Shown: positions 26,586 to 36,822, counted from the stretch's first letter. The stretch: DNA of 64,000 nt from Rhodococcus wratislaviensis (GCF_900455735.1 NZ_UAUI01000025.1:186001-250000), one strand, 5' to 3'. The notes: generated from the letters alone by a model not told the origin. Program-made: numbers and translations.

Positions 26586-27385
26586 TGTCGAACGGACAGC
26601 ACATGACCGACGTGGAAGCCGACCGGTACGTCCGGTACGACGCGAATCGGGGGTTCGCCACCCTCACCCTCGATTCGCCTCACAACAGGAACGCGATCTC
26701 CGGCAGGCTCGTGGACGAACTGCTGCAGGGATTGCGGGACGCCGCCGCGGACAACGACGTCCGCGGCGTCGTCCTCACCCACACCGGCAGCACGTTCTGC
26801 GCCGGGGCGGATCTGAGTGAGACGTCCGGCGACGTGGGGTCGCGTACCCGGCAGATGGCCGCACTGCTGCGGGCCATCGTCGAACTGCCCAAGCCGGTGA
26901 TCGCCCGGATCGACGGTCACGTCAGGGCCGGGGGCATGGGATTGGTCGGCGCCTGCGACATCGCCGTCGCCGGCCCGCGCAGCACGTTCGCGCTCACCGA
27001 GGTCCGGCTCGGACTCGCCGCGTCGATCATCTCGTTGACGGTGCTGCCCCGGATCGATTCGCGCGCCGCGAGCCGCTACCTCCTCACGGGCGAGAAGTTC
27101 GGCGCCCACGAGGCGGAGGCCATCGGGCTGATCAGTGAGTCCGCCGAGGATCCCGAGGACACCGTCGAGGAATTGCTCGACCAGTTGCGGCAGGCGTCGC
27201 CGCAGGGTCTGGCCGAGTCGAAGACCCTCACGACCCGGAGCGTGCTCGCCGACTTCGACCGCTACACCGACGAGCTGACCGCCCAGTCGGCGAGGCTGTT
27301 CGAATCCGAGGAGGCGCGGGAAGGCATGATGGCGTTTCTGCAGAAGCGGCCGCCGAGATGGGCCTCCGGCCCCGTGCGTGGTTGA
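26585..27385 (+). CDS. Enoyl-CoA hydratase, EchA7-like
   Basis: This 266-residue crotonase-fold protein has LDSPHNRNAISGRLVDELL, the oxyanion segment TFCAGADLSET, and ARIDGHVRAGGMGLVGACDIAVA, followed by FALTEVRLGLAASIISLTVLPRI with a Glu at a catalytic position. In the operon it would hydrate the carboxylated enoyl-CoA product, comparable to AtuE/LiuC in terpene and leucine degradation. The start overlaps the previous stop by one base. A hairpin-forming dyad begins at its stop codon. Confidence 0.9.
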   Translation: MSNGQHMTDVEADRYVRYDANRGFATLTLDSPHNRNAISGRLVDELLQGLRDAAADNDVRGVVLTHTGSTFCAGADLSETSGDVGSRTRQMAALLRAIVELPKPVIARIDGHVRAGGMGLVGACDIAVAGPRSTFALTEVRLGLAASIISLTVLPRIDSRAASRYLLTGEKFGAHEAEAIGLISESAEDPEDTVEELLDQLRQASPQGLAESKTLTTRSVLADFDRYTDELTAQSARLFESEEAREGMMAFLQKRPPRWASGPVRG

Positions 27386-27403
27386 CGAGTCCCAGGACTC
27401 GTC
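27384..27403. promoter_or_regulatory. 20-bp perfect dyad between hydratase and TetR genes
   Basis: GACGAGTCC and GGACTCGTC flank a 2-bp centre and overlap the hydratase stop codon. A second small hairpin, ACCCG-CTCA-CGGGT, follows at 27403-27416. Together they may attenuate read-through into the TetR gene, end the operon partially, or act as an operator for the TetR gene. It does not resemble the 18126 dyad. Confidence 0.4.
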
Positions 27404-27444
27404 ACCCGCTCACGGGTGCGCAGCGCGACGAGAGGAAGTGACAC

Positions 27445-28086
27445 ATGACCCGCGAACCGAAGCAGGACCGTAGCCGGGTCACGCGCGGGCACCTCCTCGA
27501 GGTCACCATCGACTGCCTCGCCGAGCTGGGCTGGGGTGCCACCACGGTGAGCCTCGTCGCCCAGCGCGCCGGCGTGTCCCGCGGCGCGACCCAGCACCAT
27601 TTCCCCACCCGCGAGGACCTCATCACCGCGGCGCTCGAGGTCATGTTCGACGCCCGGATGGAGCAGGCCCGCCGCGAGGCCACCGACCTGCCGACCGGGG
27701 AGGGACGCACCGAGGCCGTGGTGTCGCGGCTCGTCGACTACTACACGGGCACCCTGTTCAAGGCGGCGCTGCAGGTGTGGACGGCCGCCGCCGCCGACCC
27801 CGAACTCCGGGCCCGGATCGTGCCGCTCGAGGAACGGTTCGGGCGGATCGCGCATCGCACCGCCGTCGAACACTTCGGGTTCGACGACGCCGATCCGGTG
27901 GCGCACCGGCTCGTCCAGGCCACCCTCGATCTCGCCCGCGGACTAGGCCTGGCCGACGTGCTCACGGACGACTCCAAACGACGGGCGGAGATCGTGCGGC
28001 AGTGGGCGGCGCAGCTGGATGCGGCACTACCGCGGAACGGTGAGTCGGCGGAGCCGCGGAGCCTCGACGTGGCCGTTCTCGACTGA
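27445..28086 (+). CDS. TetR-family regulator of the acyl-CoA operon
   Basis: This 213-residue regulator has an N-terminal HTH: HLLEVTIDCLAELGWGATTVSLVAQRAGVSRGATQHHFPTREDLITAAL, residues about 12-60. It contains the RGATQHHF recognition helix seen in actinobacterial lipid-pathway TetR proteins. It starts 59 bp after the enoyl-CoA hydratase behind GAGAGGAAG. Its place at the end of the catabolic operon suggests that it represses the operon through the dyad at 18126-18149, with an acyl-CoA as the likely inducer. That link is inferred. Confidence 0.85.
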   Translation: MTREPKQDRSRVTRGHLLEVTIDCLAELGWGATTVSLVAQRAGVSRGATQHHFPTREDLITAALEVMFDARMEQARREATDLPTGEGRTEAVVSRLVDYYTGTLFKAALQVWTAAAADPELRARIVPLEERFGRIAHRTAVEHFGFDDADPVAHRLVQATLDLARGLGLADVLTDDSKRRAEIVRQWAAQLDAALPRNGESAEPRSLDVAVLD

Positions 28087-28124
28087 CCGGGCAAAGAGCG
28101 CAGGGATCGGTAGAGTCACCGACC

Positions 28125-28649
28125 ATGGGCCGGAAATGGGGAGCGCTCGTCCTGATCACCGTCGCGGCCGGTCTGGCCGGCTGTGGGGGAGACGGAGACG
28201 ATTCCGGTACCGAACCCGCCGCGCAGCAACTCCCGCAGGTGACGGATCCGGGCCCGTTCTTCGGTCAGTGCGGTTCGGTCACCGACGACGAGGTGGCGAA
28301 GGCGTTCGGGATGCCACCCTTCACCGGGGTGACGCGTAATTCCGTCGGCTGCGAATGGGAAACCGCGGGAATAGGCGGTCCCAGCGTGACGTTCTCCTGG
28401 TACCGCGGCAGTCCCATCGGCCGCGAGCGGGCGGGTTCCGAGCTGATCGGCAGGCCGGCCACCGACATCGACATCCAGGGGCATCCCGGATTCATTGCAT
28501 CGTCCGAAGGAATTCTGTGCGAACTCGGTGTGGAGTTCGGCGGCGACTTCGTCCACTGGTCGGTGATGTACGCGGACGCGCAACCCGCGGCGGACCCGTG
28601 CAAGGTGGCGCGTGATCTCGCCGAACTCAGCGTGTCGAGGGCCAAGTGA
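28125..28649 (+). CDS. DUF3558-type lipoprotein
   Basis: This 174-residue secreted protein has a signal peptide ending in the lipobox GLAGC with lipidated Cys20, then a Gly/Asp-rich linker and a DUF3558-like domain (FFGQCGSVTDDEVAKAFGMPPFTGVTRNSVGCEWE, DPCKVARDLAEL). Two or more Cys pairs probably form disulfides outside the membrane. DUF3558 proteins are found mainly in Corynebacteriales, and their role is unknown. The stop overlaps the possible GTG start of a paralogue. They form a tandem pair upstream of the str operon. Confidence 0.85.
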   Translation: MGRKWGALVLITVAAGLAGCGGDGDDSGTEPAAQQLPQVTDPGPFFGQCGSVTDDEVAKAFGMPPFTGVTRNSVGCEWETAGIGGPSVTFSWYRGSPIGRERAGSELIGRPATDIDIQGHPGFIASSEGILCELGVEFGGDFVHWSVMYADAQPAADPCKVARDLAELSVSRAK

Positions 28650-28660
28650 GCGGGGGAGTG

Positions 28661-29200
28661 ATGAGCGGCGGGACGTGGCGTGCAGTGCGGGTGCTGGCCG
28701 CGGCCACCGCGGTCGGCCTGATCGCGGGGTGCGGGTCGACGATCGAGGGCTCGCCCAGGGCCGAAGGGGCGTCCTCGTCCGGTGACACCGAACAGTTCAC
28801 GGCCCTGCTCGAGGAGTGCAACGCCGTCGCCGACGAACAGATCGCCCAGACCGTCGGCGCCGACGCCATCGAACGGGGCTTCTTCGGCGCGATCTGCCGC
28901 TGGGACGCGGTCGGCGCCAACGGTCCCGTGAAGGTGACGTTCAACTGGTTCGAGACGGGTTCGCTCGACACGGAGAGGTCGACCGGCGAGAAACTCGGCT
29001 ACACCGTGGAGTCCTCCACGATCCAGGGTCGCAAGGCCGTCGTGATGCGTCCCCCCGGTGATCCGGGGGCGTGCGGAGTGACGGTCGGATCGCCCTCGGC
29101 GGGCGTCGTCGGCTGGTGGGTACAGTTCCAGACGGGGGCGGCAGACCCGTGCGAGGCGGCATCGACGCTTGCGGATCTGACGCTCAATCTGAGTAGTTGA
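28661..29200 (+). CDS. DUF3558-type lipoprotein, tandem paralogue
   Basis: This protein of about 179 residues has a lipobox LIAGC (Cys24). Its mature domain resembles the preceding gene in order: ECNAVADEQIAQTVGADAI, ICRWDAVG, VTFNWFE, DPCEAASTLADLTL. The Cys positions correspond between the two, so they arose by tandem duplication and then diverged strongly. ATG 28661 is preferred because GGGGGAG precedes it. GTG 28646, which overlaps the upstream stop, is the alternative and adds five residues. Its role is unknown; it is probably anchored to the outer face of the membrane. Confidence 0.82.
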   Translation: MSGGTWRAVRVLAAATAVGLIAGCGSTIEGSPRAEGASSSGDTEQFTALLEECNAVADEQIAQTVGADAIERGFFGAICRWDAVGANGPVKVTFNWFETGSLDTERSTGEKLGYTVESSTIQGRKAVVMRPPGDPGACGVTVGSPSAGVVGWWVQFQTGAADPCEAASTLADLTLNLSS

Positions 29201-29562
29201 TGTGCCCGTGCCCGTACCGACAGGTCCGAGCAGTACCCCACATCGCAGGTCAGCCCTTACCATTGCCAGCCCACTTTGACCTTCCGGCGCGCCGCCGGGT
29301 ATCGTTGTGGGTCGTGTCCGGCATGCCCGGGCCGATCTGTGTGCCTAGCGAGGTATTGCCGTGCGCGCGTTCGTGCAGATTTCTGCATGGAACGAGCATC
29401 CGGCTGCCTGTGTGGGGGTATGCGACACACCCGACCTCGGGTGCAGCTCGAGGTGCGGGTGAGGGGCAGCAGCTCTCTTGCCCCAACTGCTAGATCCCTA
29501 ATTTCAGAACAGCCAAGGTTGCTTGTCCAGAGCAGTCTGTTCAACACGAAGAAAGCCGGTAA
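29201..29562 (+). promoter_or_regulatory. Leader and promoter region of the str operon
   Basis: This non-coding stretch of about 360 bp separates the lipoprotein gene from rpsL. The best promoter is TTGACC (29276-29281), an 18-bp spacer and TATCGT (29300-29305). It would give a 5' leader of about 250 nt, long enough for structured regulation. The leader has GC-rich inverted segments (for example CTCGGGTGCAGCTCGAGG near 29436) and a T/A-richer last 60 bases. I see no credible small gene or known riboswitch. Confidence 0.55.
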
Positions 29563-29937
29563 ATGCCAACCATCAACCAGCTGGTCCGCAAGGGCCGCCG
29601 CGACAAGACCGCGAAGGTCAAGACGGCAGCCCTCAAGGGCAGCCCGCAGCGTCGTGGCGTGTGCACCCGCGTGTACACCACCACCCCGAAGAAGCCGAAC
29701 TCGGCGCTCCGTAAGGTCGCGCGTGTGCGCTTGACCAGCTCCGTCGAGGTCACCGCTTACATCCCGGGCGAGGGTCACAACCTGCAGGAGCACTCGATGG
29801 TGCTCGTCCGCGGTGGTCGTGTGAAGGACCTCCCCGGTGTGCGCTACAAGATCATCCGCGGCTCGCTCGACACCCAGGGTGTCAAGGGCCGCAAGCAGGC
29901 CCGCAGCCGCTACGGCGCCAAGAAGGAGAAGAGCTAA
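29563..29937 (+). CDS. rpsL: 30S ribosomal protein S12
   Basis: This 124-residue protein of the ribosomal decoding centre begins [18 protein letters not shown] and has the universal [20 protein letters not shown] and [17 protein letters not shown] segments. The lysines at the streptomycin-resistance positions (in PKKPNS and GRVKDL) are wild type, so no resistance allele is predicted. The stop TAA shares its last base with the rpsG ATG. This is the first gene of the str operon. Confidence 0.99.
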
Positions 29938-30407
29938 TGCCACGTAAGGGCCCCGCTCCGAAGCGTCCGCTCATCAACGACCCGGTCTACGGTTCGCCCC
30001 TGGTGACGCAGCTCGTCAACAAGATTCTCCTGGACGGCAAGAAGTCCACCGCCGAGCGCATCGTCTACGAAGCACTCGAGCAGGCGCGCGAGAAGACCGG
30101 CACCGATCCGGTCGTCACCCTCAAGCGCGCACTGGACAACGTCAAGCCTGCCCTCGAGGTCCGCAGCCGCCGTGTCGGTGGCGCCACCTACCAGGTGCCG
30201 GTCGAGGTCCGTCCGGGCCGCTCCACCACCCTCGCGCTCCGCTGGCTCGTGACCTTCTCCCGGCAGCGCCGCGAGAAGACCATGGTCGAGCGTCTCGCCA
30301 ACGAGCTCCTCGATGCCAGCAACGGCTTGGGTGCCGCTGTGAAGCGCCGTGAGGACACTCACAAGATGGCCGAAGCCAACAAGGCATTCGCCCACTACCG
30401 CTGGTGA
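29937..30407 (+). CDS. rpsG: 30S ribosomal protein S7
   Basis: This 156-residue primary 16S rRNA-binding protein of the small-subunit head begins [47 protein letters not shown] and contains the conserved [24 protein letters not shown] region. Its ATG overlaps the rpsL stop by one base (TAATG), so translation is coupled. A strong hairpin follows before fusA. In other bacteria S7 represses its own operon by binding the mRNA; whether it does so here is not visible. Confidence 0.99.
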
Positions 30408-30415
30408 CGTCACGT

Positions 30416-30444
30416 CGGAGCAGTCACCCACCGTGACTGCTCCG
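30416..30444 (+). terminator. Intra-operon hairpin between rpsG and fusA
   Basis: CGGAGCAGTCAC (30416-30427) pairs perfectly with GTGACTGCTCCG (30433-30444) around a 5-nt loop, beginning 9 bp after the rpsG stop. There is no T-tract. It may be a partial terminator or an RNA processing/stability element that sets a different mRNA level for ribosomal proteins than for elongation factors. Confidence 0.55.
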
Positions 30445-30568
30445 GCGTCGTCGCACGTCGGGCCCCTACCGGGGACCGGCTGATCTACAACTCGAGACAA
30501 TGGCCCCGCTGGTGGAACACCGGGGAGGCCGACACCCGATACACGAGCTACGAGCGGGGAAGAATCCT

Positions 30569-32671
<2,103 letters not shown>

Positions 32672-32760
32672 CCTCGGTTCCAGCCGGCCGAAGCACGACC
32701 CAGTAATAACAACCGCACTGCTGCATACCGCAAGCATCAATCAGTCCAGGAGGACACACA

Positions 32761-33951
32761 GTGGCGAAGGCGAAGTTCGAGCGGACGAAGCCGCACGTGA
32801 ACATCGGCACCATCGGTCACGTCGACCACGGCAAGACCACGCTGACCGCGGCCATCACCAAGGTTCTGCACGACGCGTACCCGGATCTCAACGAGGCCTC
32901 GGCCTTCGACGAGATCGACAAGGCTCCTGAGGAGAAGGCTCGCGGTATCACGATCAACATCTCGCATGTTGAGTACCAGACCGAGAAGCGCCACTACGCG
33001 CACGTCGATGCTCCCGGTCACGCCGACTACATCAAGAACATGATCACCGGTGCGGCGCAGATGGACGGCGCCATCCTCGTGGTCGCGGCCACCGACGGCC
33101 CGATGCCCCAGACGCGTGAGCACGTGCTGCTCGCCCGCCAGGTCGGCGTGCCGTACATCCTCGTCGCCCTGAACAAGGCCGACATGGTGGACGACGACGA
33201 GATCATCGAGCTCGTCGAGATGGAGGTCCGTGAGCTCCTCGCTGCGCAGGAGTTCGACGAGGACGCTCCGGTTGTCAAGGTCTCCGCACTCAAGGCGCTC
33301 GAGGGCGACCCGGAGTGGACCAAGAACATCCTCGAGCTCATGGCTGCGGTCGACGAGTCCATCCCGGACCCGGTCCGCGAGACCGAGAAGCCCTTCCTCA
33401 TGCCCGTCGAGGACGTCTTCACGATCACCGGTCGTGGCACCGTCGTCACCGGTCGTATCGAGCGTGGCGTGATCAACGTCAACGAGGACGTCGAGATCGT
33501 CGGCATCAAGGAAACCAAGACCAAGACCACGGTCACGGGTATCGAGATGTTCCGCAAGCTCCTCGACTCGGGCCAGGCCGGTGACAACGTCGGTCTGCTG
33601 GTTCGTGGTATCAAGCGCGAAGATGTCGAGCGTGGACAGGTTGTCGTCAAGCCCGGCACCACCACCCCGCACACCGAGTTCGAGGGCCAGGCGTACATCC
33701 TGTCCAAGGACGAGGGCGGCCGCCACACGCCGTTCTTCAACAACTACCGTCCGCAGTTCTACTTCCGTACCACGGACGTGACGGGCGTTGTGACGCTGCC
33801 CGAGGGCACCGAGATGGTCATGCCCGGTGACAACACCGAGATGTCCGTCAAGCTGATCCAGCCCGTCGCCATGGACGAGGGCCTGCGCTTCGCGATCCGC
33901 GAAGGCGGCCGTACCGTCGGCGCCGGCAAGGTCACGAAGATCAACAAGTGA
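32761..33951 (+). CDS. tuf: Elongation factor Tu
   Basis: This 396-residue GTPase delivers aminoacyl-tRNA to the ribosome. The motifs GHVDHGKTTLTAAI, RGITINISHVEY, DAPGHADYIKNMITGAAQMDGAILVV and NKADMVDD are all present, as are the three-domain length and the C-terminal GRTVGAGKVTKI. The GTG start follows AGGAGG at ideal spacing. The Ala in DAPGHAD is normal in mycobacterial and rhodococcal EF-Tu. The gene ends in a strong intrinsic terminator. Confidence 0.99.
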   Translation: MAKAKFERTKPHVNIGTIGHVDHGKTTLTAAITKVLHDAYPDLNEASAFDEIDKAPEEKARGITINISHVEYQTEKRHYAHVDAPGHADYIKNMITGAAQMDGAILVVAATDGPMPQTREHVLLARQVGVPYILVALNKADMVDDDEIIELVEMEVRELLAAQEFDEDAPVVKVSALKALEGDPEWTKNILELMAAVDESIPDPVRETEKPFLMPVEDVFTITGRGTVVTGRIERGVINVNEDVEIVGIKETKTKTTVTGIEMFRKLLDSGQAGDNVGLLVRGIKREDVERGQVVVKPGTTTPHTEFEGQAYILSKDEGGRHTPFFNNYRPQFYFRTTDVTGVVTLPEGTEMVMPGDNTEMSVKLIQPVAMDEGLRFAIREGGRTVGAGKVTKINK

Positions 33952-33965
33952 TCTAGCTCCACCAA

Positions 33966-34009
33966 CGTCAATGGCGCTCACCCTCCGGGGTGGGCGCCAT
34001 TGGCGTTTT
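33966..34009 (+). terminator. Rho-independent terminator of the str operon
   Basis: CGTCAATGGCGCTCACCC (33966-33983) pairs with GGGTGGGCGCCATTGGCG (33988-34005) with only two G-U-type mismatches and a TCCG loop, followed by TTTT. It starts 14 bp after the tuf stop and is the clearest intrinsic terminator in the window. It may also serve the convergent minus-strand gene. Confidence 0.9.
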
Positions 34010-34020
34010 CGGGGTGTAAC

Positions 34021-34299
34021 TCAGCGGTAGTTCAACGCATCCCATTCTCGGATGTCGCTGGGATGCGCGATGCCTTCGAGGACGAACGGGTCGCGGGCGA
34101 TGAATTGCTCCGCCCGCTCGCGGCTGCTGAAGACCGCCATGGAACCGTTGCTCGCCGGGTCGTCGAACGGTCCGATACCGAGGAGCCCACCTTCCGCGGC
34201 GAACGCGTCCAGGTACTCCCGATGCCGTGGATAGATCTCCGGAATCCGGGCGGCGGTGGTCGGGTCGGTCGCGTAGAACACCACGTACTCCATGGCCAC
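34021..34299 (-). CDS. YciI-like small protein
   Basis: This 92-residue ferredoxin-like alpha/beta protein of the YciI family has EYVVFYATDPTTAARIPEIYPRHREYLDAFAAEGGLLGIGPFDDPASNGSMAVFSSRERAEQFIARDPF. The conserved His of RHREYL and the Asp of RDPF are the putative active-site residues in this fold. Members are dimeric and poorly characterised, often linked to aromatic or redox enzymes. The second Met (34293) may be the true start. It is convergent with tuf and downstream of the Asp23 cluster in the same direction. Confidence 0.82.
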   Translation of the reverse strand: MAMEYVVFYATDPTTAARIPEIYPRHREYLDAFAAEGGLLGIGPFDDPASNGSMAVFSSRERAEQFIARDPFVLEGIAHPSDIREWDALNYR

Positions 34300-34328
34300 G
34301 AACCTACCGAGACCCGGAGCGCCCCGTG

Positions 34329-34904
34329 TCAGTTTTCGACGTGCACCGGGTGGTCGGCGCGGTCGAGGTGGAGCAGGACCTGGGTGGCGACCTCTTCACC
34401 GCCGAGGGTCGATGCGACCCAGGATGCGACGTCCTCGGATTTGCGGGTGAAGTCGTAGATGTCGAGGGTGGGGTCGGCGGTCACGACGATCGACAGGGTG
34501 GGGAGCCCACGTTCGATGACGGCGCGAGCGCGTGTCTGCCGGACCCCGGGGTACTGGGCGAGTTCGCTGGCGACCCCGTTGGCGAGGGAGCCGAGGTCGA
34601 CGGTGACGTAGGTGCCCGATTCACGATCCGGTACGGCGACGGGGGACGTCCGGCGCCGGGTGAGGTCCAGCGCGAGGAGCACGATCCCGAAGACCAGACC
34701 GACGACGACCGTCGCGGCGAGTGCCCAGCCCCACCAGTCTTGGTCGGGGAGTGCGGTGACGCGCGCGCGGTCGTACCGCGACACCCATTCGCGGACGATC
34801 GGGACCTGCAGGTCCCAGGCCATGGCATAGGCGCCGAATCCGAGAAGCGCGAGCCCGACGAGCAGGACGATCACCCGGTTGACGGCGGCGGTCCGATGTC
34901 TCAC
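34329..34904 (-). CDS. AmaP-like membrane anchor of the Asp23 cluster
   Basis: This 191-residue protein has two hydrophobic helices (about 9-30 and 59-83) separated by a short external-looking loop, then a soluble C-terminal domain with VDLGSLANGVASELAQYPGVRQTRARAV. This arrangement matches alkaline-shock membrane anchor proteins, which tether Asp23 to the membrane in Gram-positive bacteria. The GTG start overlaps the stop of the preceding Asp23-like gene by 4 nt. It is the last gene of the five-gene operon. Assignment is by architecture and context. Confidence 0.75.
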   Translation of the reverse strand: MRHRTAAVNRVIVLLVGLALLGFGAYAMAWDLQVPIVREWVSRYDRARVTALPDQDWWGWALAATVVVGLVFGIVLLALDLTRRRTSPVAVPDRESGTYVTVDLGSLANGVASELAQYPGVRQTRARAVIERGLPTLSIVVTADPTLDIYDFTRKSEDVASWVASTLGGEEVATQVLLHLDRADHPVHVEN

Positions 34905-35881
34905 GGCTTCACCTGTACTCGGAGTTCGGGTGACGTGCCGAGCAGCGACAGCGTCGGTTCCACTGCCTCGCGGACGGAGATGGCCACGTCCCCGGCGGGT
35001 GTCGACTCGGTGCGCACCACGCGGACGGTGACGTGTTTGCGGTCGACCGTCGTGTGCGCCGACAGCACCCCGGGGACGGTCTTGGCGTGGCTGCTGGAGT
35101 TGCGGGCGAGGTCGGTGGGGCGTAACCAGACGATCGGCGTGTCACCCACCGCGAGCGGCAGGTGGGTGCGCGGCCGCGGTTTGAGAGCCGCGACGATGAA
35201 CACGACCCCCAGGACGATCGCGCCTGCCGCGACGGGGACGATCCACTCGGACCAGTGCAGCCGGCCCAGCCATTGCACGGTGTTGCGGATCCAGGGTGCG
35301 TTTGCGAAGGTGCCGCGCATGATGAGCAGCTCACGCGCCGCGACGACCGCGAGACCGAGGGCTCCGACTGCGACGATGATTGCGGCGGGCACAGCGGCCG
35401 GGGTCGCGCGCGGCGTGCGTGGCCGGATGGGCGCCACCGGGGCGGGCGGTGCGGCCGGGTCGCCTTGTTCGGAATAGCGGCTCTCGGTCGAACTGTCTTC
35501 GGGTGCTGCCGATTCCGTTCCGACGACCACGATGTTGAGTTCGATGACGGGCATGCCCGTCATCTGCTCGACCTGACGGTGCACCTGCGCGCGGAGCCGG
35601 CGGTTGACGAGGTCGAGGTGGCACGGCCACTGCACCGCGATGTACAGGTTGATCGCGACGGCGCCCGCTCCCGTGGAGACGTCGGCGCGGGGGAGTTCCC
35701 GGCCCGTCAGGCGGGACAGCCCGCCGGACTGCTTGACGACGCCGGGTACCTGGAGCGCTGCGGCGACGGCGATCTTGACGACAGCGCGCTCCTTGATGAC
35801 CAGCTCGCCGCGCAGGGCGGTGTCGTCGAGCGCCGCGTCGTCGTGAGGACCGGCGGGGGGTGCGGTGAAGGGTTCAGCCAC
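34901..35881 (-). CDS. Asp23-like N-domain fused to DUF6286-like membrane domain
   Basis: This protein of about 326 residues has an N-terminal Asp23/Gls24-like region, LRGELVIKERAVVKIAVAAALQVPGVV then VAINLYIAVQWPCHLDLVNRRLRAQVHRQVEQMTGMPVIELNIVVV. A proline-rich linker, two membrane helices (around AIIVAVGALGLAVVAARELL and IVPVAAGAIVLGVVFIVAAL) and a C-terminal soluble domain follow. It therefore combines an Asp23 protein with its own anchor. GTG 35881 is chosen because it overlaps the stop of the 59-residue gene by 8 nt. A longer in-frame start would read antisense to nothing conserved. Confidence 0.75.
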   Translation of the reverse strand: MAEPFTAPPAGPHDDAALDDTALRGELVIKERAVVKIAVAAALQVPGVVKQSGGLSRLTGRELPRADVSTGAGAVAINLYIAVQWPCHLDLVNRRLRAQVHRQVEQMTGMPVIELNIVVVGTESAAPEDSSTESRYSEQGDPAAPPAPVAPIRPRTPRATPAAVPAAIIVAVGALGLAVVAARELLIMRGTFANAPWIRNTVQWLGRLHWSEWIVPVAAGAIVLGVVFIVAALKPRPRTHLPLAVGDTPIVWLRPTDLARNSSSHAKTVPGVLSAHTTVDRKHVTVRVVRTESTPAGDVAISVREAVEPTLSLLGTSPELRVQVKP

Positions 35882-36053
35882 GGCCGCGGCTTCGGAGGAT
35901 GGCGCCGAGATCGAGGTGGCCGTCGCGGTGCGCGCCGACGGCCATGCCCAGCGCTCCGAGGAGGACGGCGAAGACGAACCCGCTGAAACCACCGAGGATG
36001 CCGGCGATGGCGAGAAGTAACCCGACGATCAGGCCTGTGATTGTGCTGTTCAT
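35874..36053 (-). CDS. Small membrane protein, DUF2273-like, 59 residues
   Basis: This short frame encodes MNSTITGLIVGLLLAIAGI, then a second hydrophobic stretch around GFVFAVLLGALGMAVGA, and ends with a basic tail (LRSRGRG). It matches the size and two-helix form of DUF2273 proteins that accompany Asp23 genes. Its ATG overlaps the upstream Asp23-like stop (ATGA), and its TGA overlaps the GTG of the next gene. Such coupling is hard to explain if it were not a gene. It probably helps recruit Asp23 proteins to the membrane. Confidence 0.8.
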   Translation of the reverse strand: MNSTITGLIVGLLLAIAGILGGFSGFVFAVLLGALGMAVGAHRDGHLDLGAILRSRGRG

Positions 36054-36364
36054 TGAGCTTGTCCTGTCTCTGTCAGGAGATCTTCGATGGTCACGTCGAC
36101 GGGGACGTCCACCAGCGATTCCACTGCGGCCCGCACTCTTTCGGCGGTGTCGACGACATTGGCGGGGTAGCGAGCCGCGAGGTGGACGGCACAGGACGTG
36201 GGGCCGACGGTCACCCCGGTCACCCGGCGTCCGGGCAGGTAGGTCGCGACTTCACCGAACGCGCCGCCGTGCATCGCTGCCACTCCGGGGGTCGCGAGGA
36301 CGGCGGCGACGATGCGTTCGGAGATGTCCTCGGCGTGGGTGTCCGGTGGAAGTGGTCCGGTCAC
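36050..36364 (-). CDS. Short Asp23/Gls24-related protein
   Basis: This 104-residue soluble protein contains ISERIVAAVLATPGVAAMHGGAFGEVATYLPGRRVTGVTVGPTSCAVHLAARYPANVVDTAERVRAAVESLVDVPVDVTIEDL. The pattern of a strand-helix start, a central strand and a C-terminal V-D-V-T-I strand resembles a shortened Asp23 domain. The GTG start and ATGA stop overlap both neighbours. The individual role is unknown, but it is probably a regulatory or structural partner of the Asp23 protein encoded just upstream. Confidence 0.7.
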   Translation of the reverse strand: MTGPLPPDTHAEDISERIVAAVLATPGVAAMHGGAFGEVATYLPGRRVTGVTVGPTSCAVHLAARYPANVVDTAERVRAAVESLVDVPVDVTIEDLLTETGQAQ

Positions 36365-36822
36365 TGCACCCTCGGTTTGCCGTCGAGCTCGGACGCTGCC
36401 TCGGATTCGTCGAACAACATGACGTCGAAGACCGTGATGTTCACTTCGGTCACTTCGAGCCCGGTCATGCGCTCGACGGCCGCGATGACGTTGCGCCGGA
36501 TACCGACCGCGAGTTCGTGCAGTGCGACGCCGTATTCCGCGACGATGCCGATGTCGATGGCGGCCTGCTTCTCGCCGACTTCGACGGCGACGCCCTGGGC
36601 GTGGTTGACGCGGGCGCCGGGGATGCGATCGCGGAGAGCGCCGACAGCGCGTGCGGTGCCGCCGCCCACGTCGTAGACGCCGTTGATCTCACGGGTGGCG
36701 ATACCGGCGATCTTGGCGACCACGGCGTCCGCGATGATGGTCCGTCCCTCGGAACTGACGAGTTCGGGCGTCGCCCCGGCACCGAACTGCACGCGGCTGC
36801 GTGCGCCTGAATCGCTGGTCAT
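36361..36822 (-). CDS. Asp23/Gls24 family envelope stress response protein
   Basis: This 153-residue protein has the family signature GRTIIADAVVAKIAGIATREINGVYDVGGG, AAIDIGIVAEYGVALHELAVGIRRNVIAAVERMTGLEVTEVNITVFDV. In Firmicutes Asp23 coats the inner face of the membrane through AmaP, and its loss triggers cell-wall stress. ATG 36822 follows AAGGGGATC at good spacing, so the 12 upstream codons of the open frame are not needed. It is the first gene of the operon, whose promoter must lie in the 190 bp shared with the divergent Mce-associated-like gene. Confidence 0.88.
   Translation of the reverse strand: MTSDSGARSRVQFGAGATPELVSSEGRTIIADAVVAKIAGIATREINGVYDVGGGTARAVGALRDRIPGARVNHAQGVAVEVGEKQAAIDIGIVAEYGVALHELAVGIRRNVIAAVERMTGLEVTEVNITVFDVMLFDESEAASELDGKPRVQ

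Noticed and set aside
29440..29460. Inverted GC-rich motif in the rpsL leader as a possible riboswitch
   Set aside because: Pairing is short and no known riboswitch core could be recognised. It is recorded only as leader structure.
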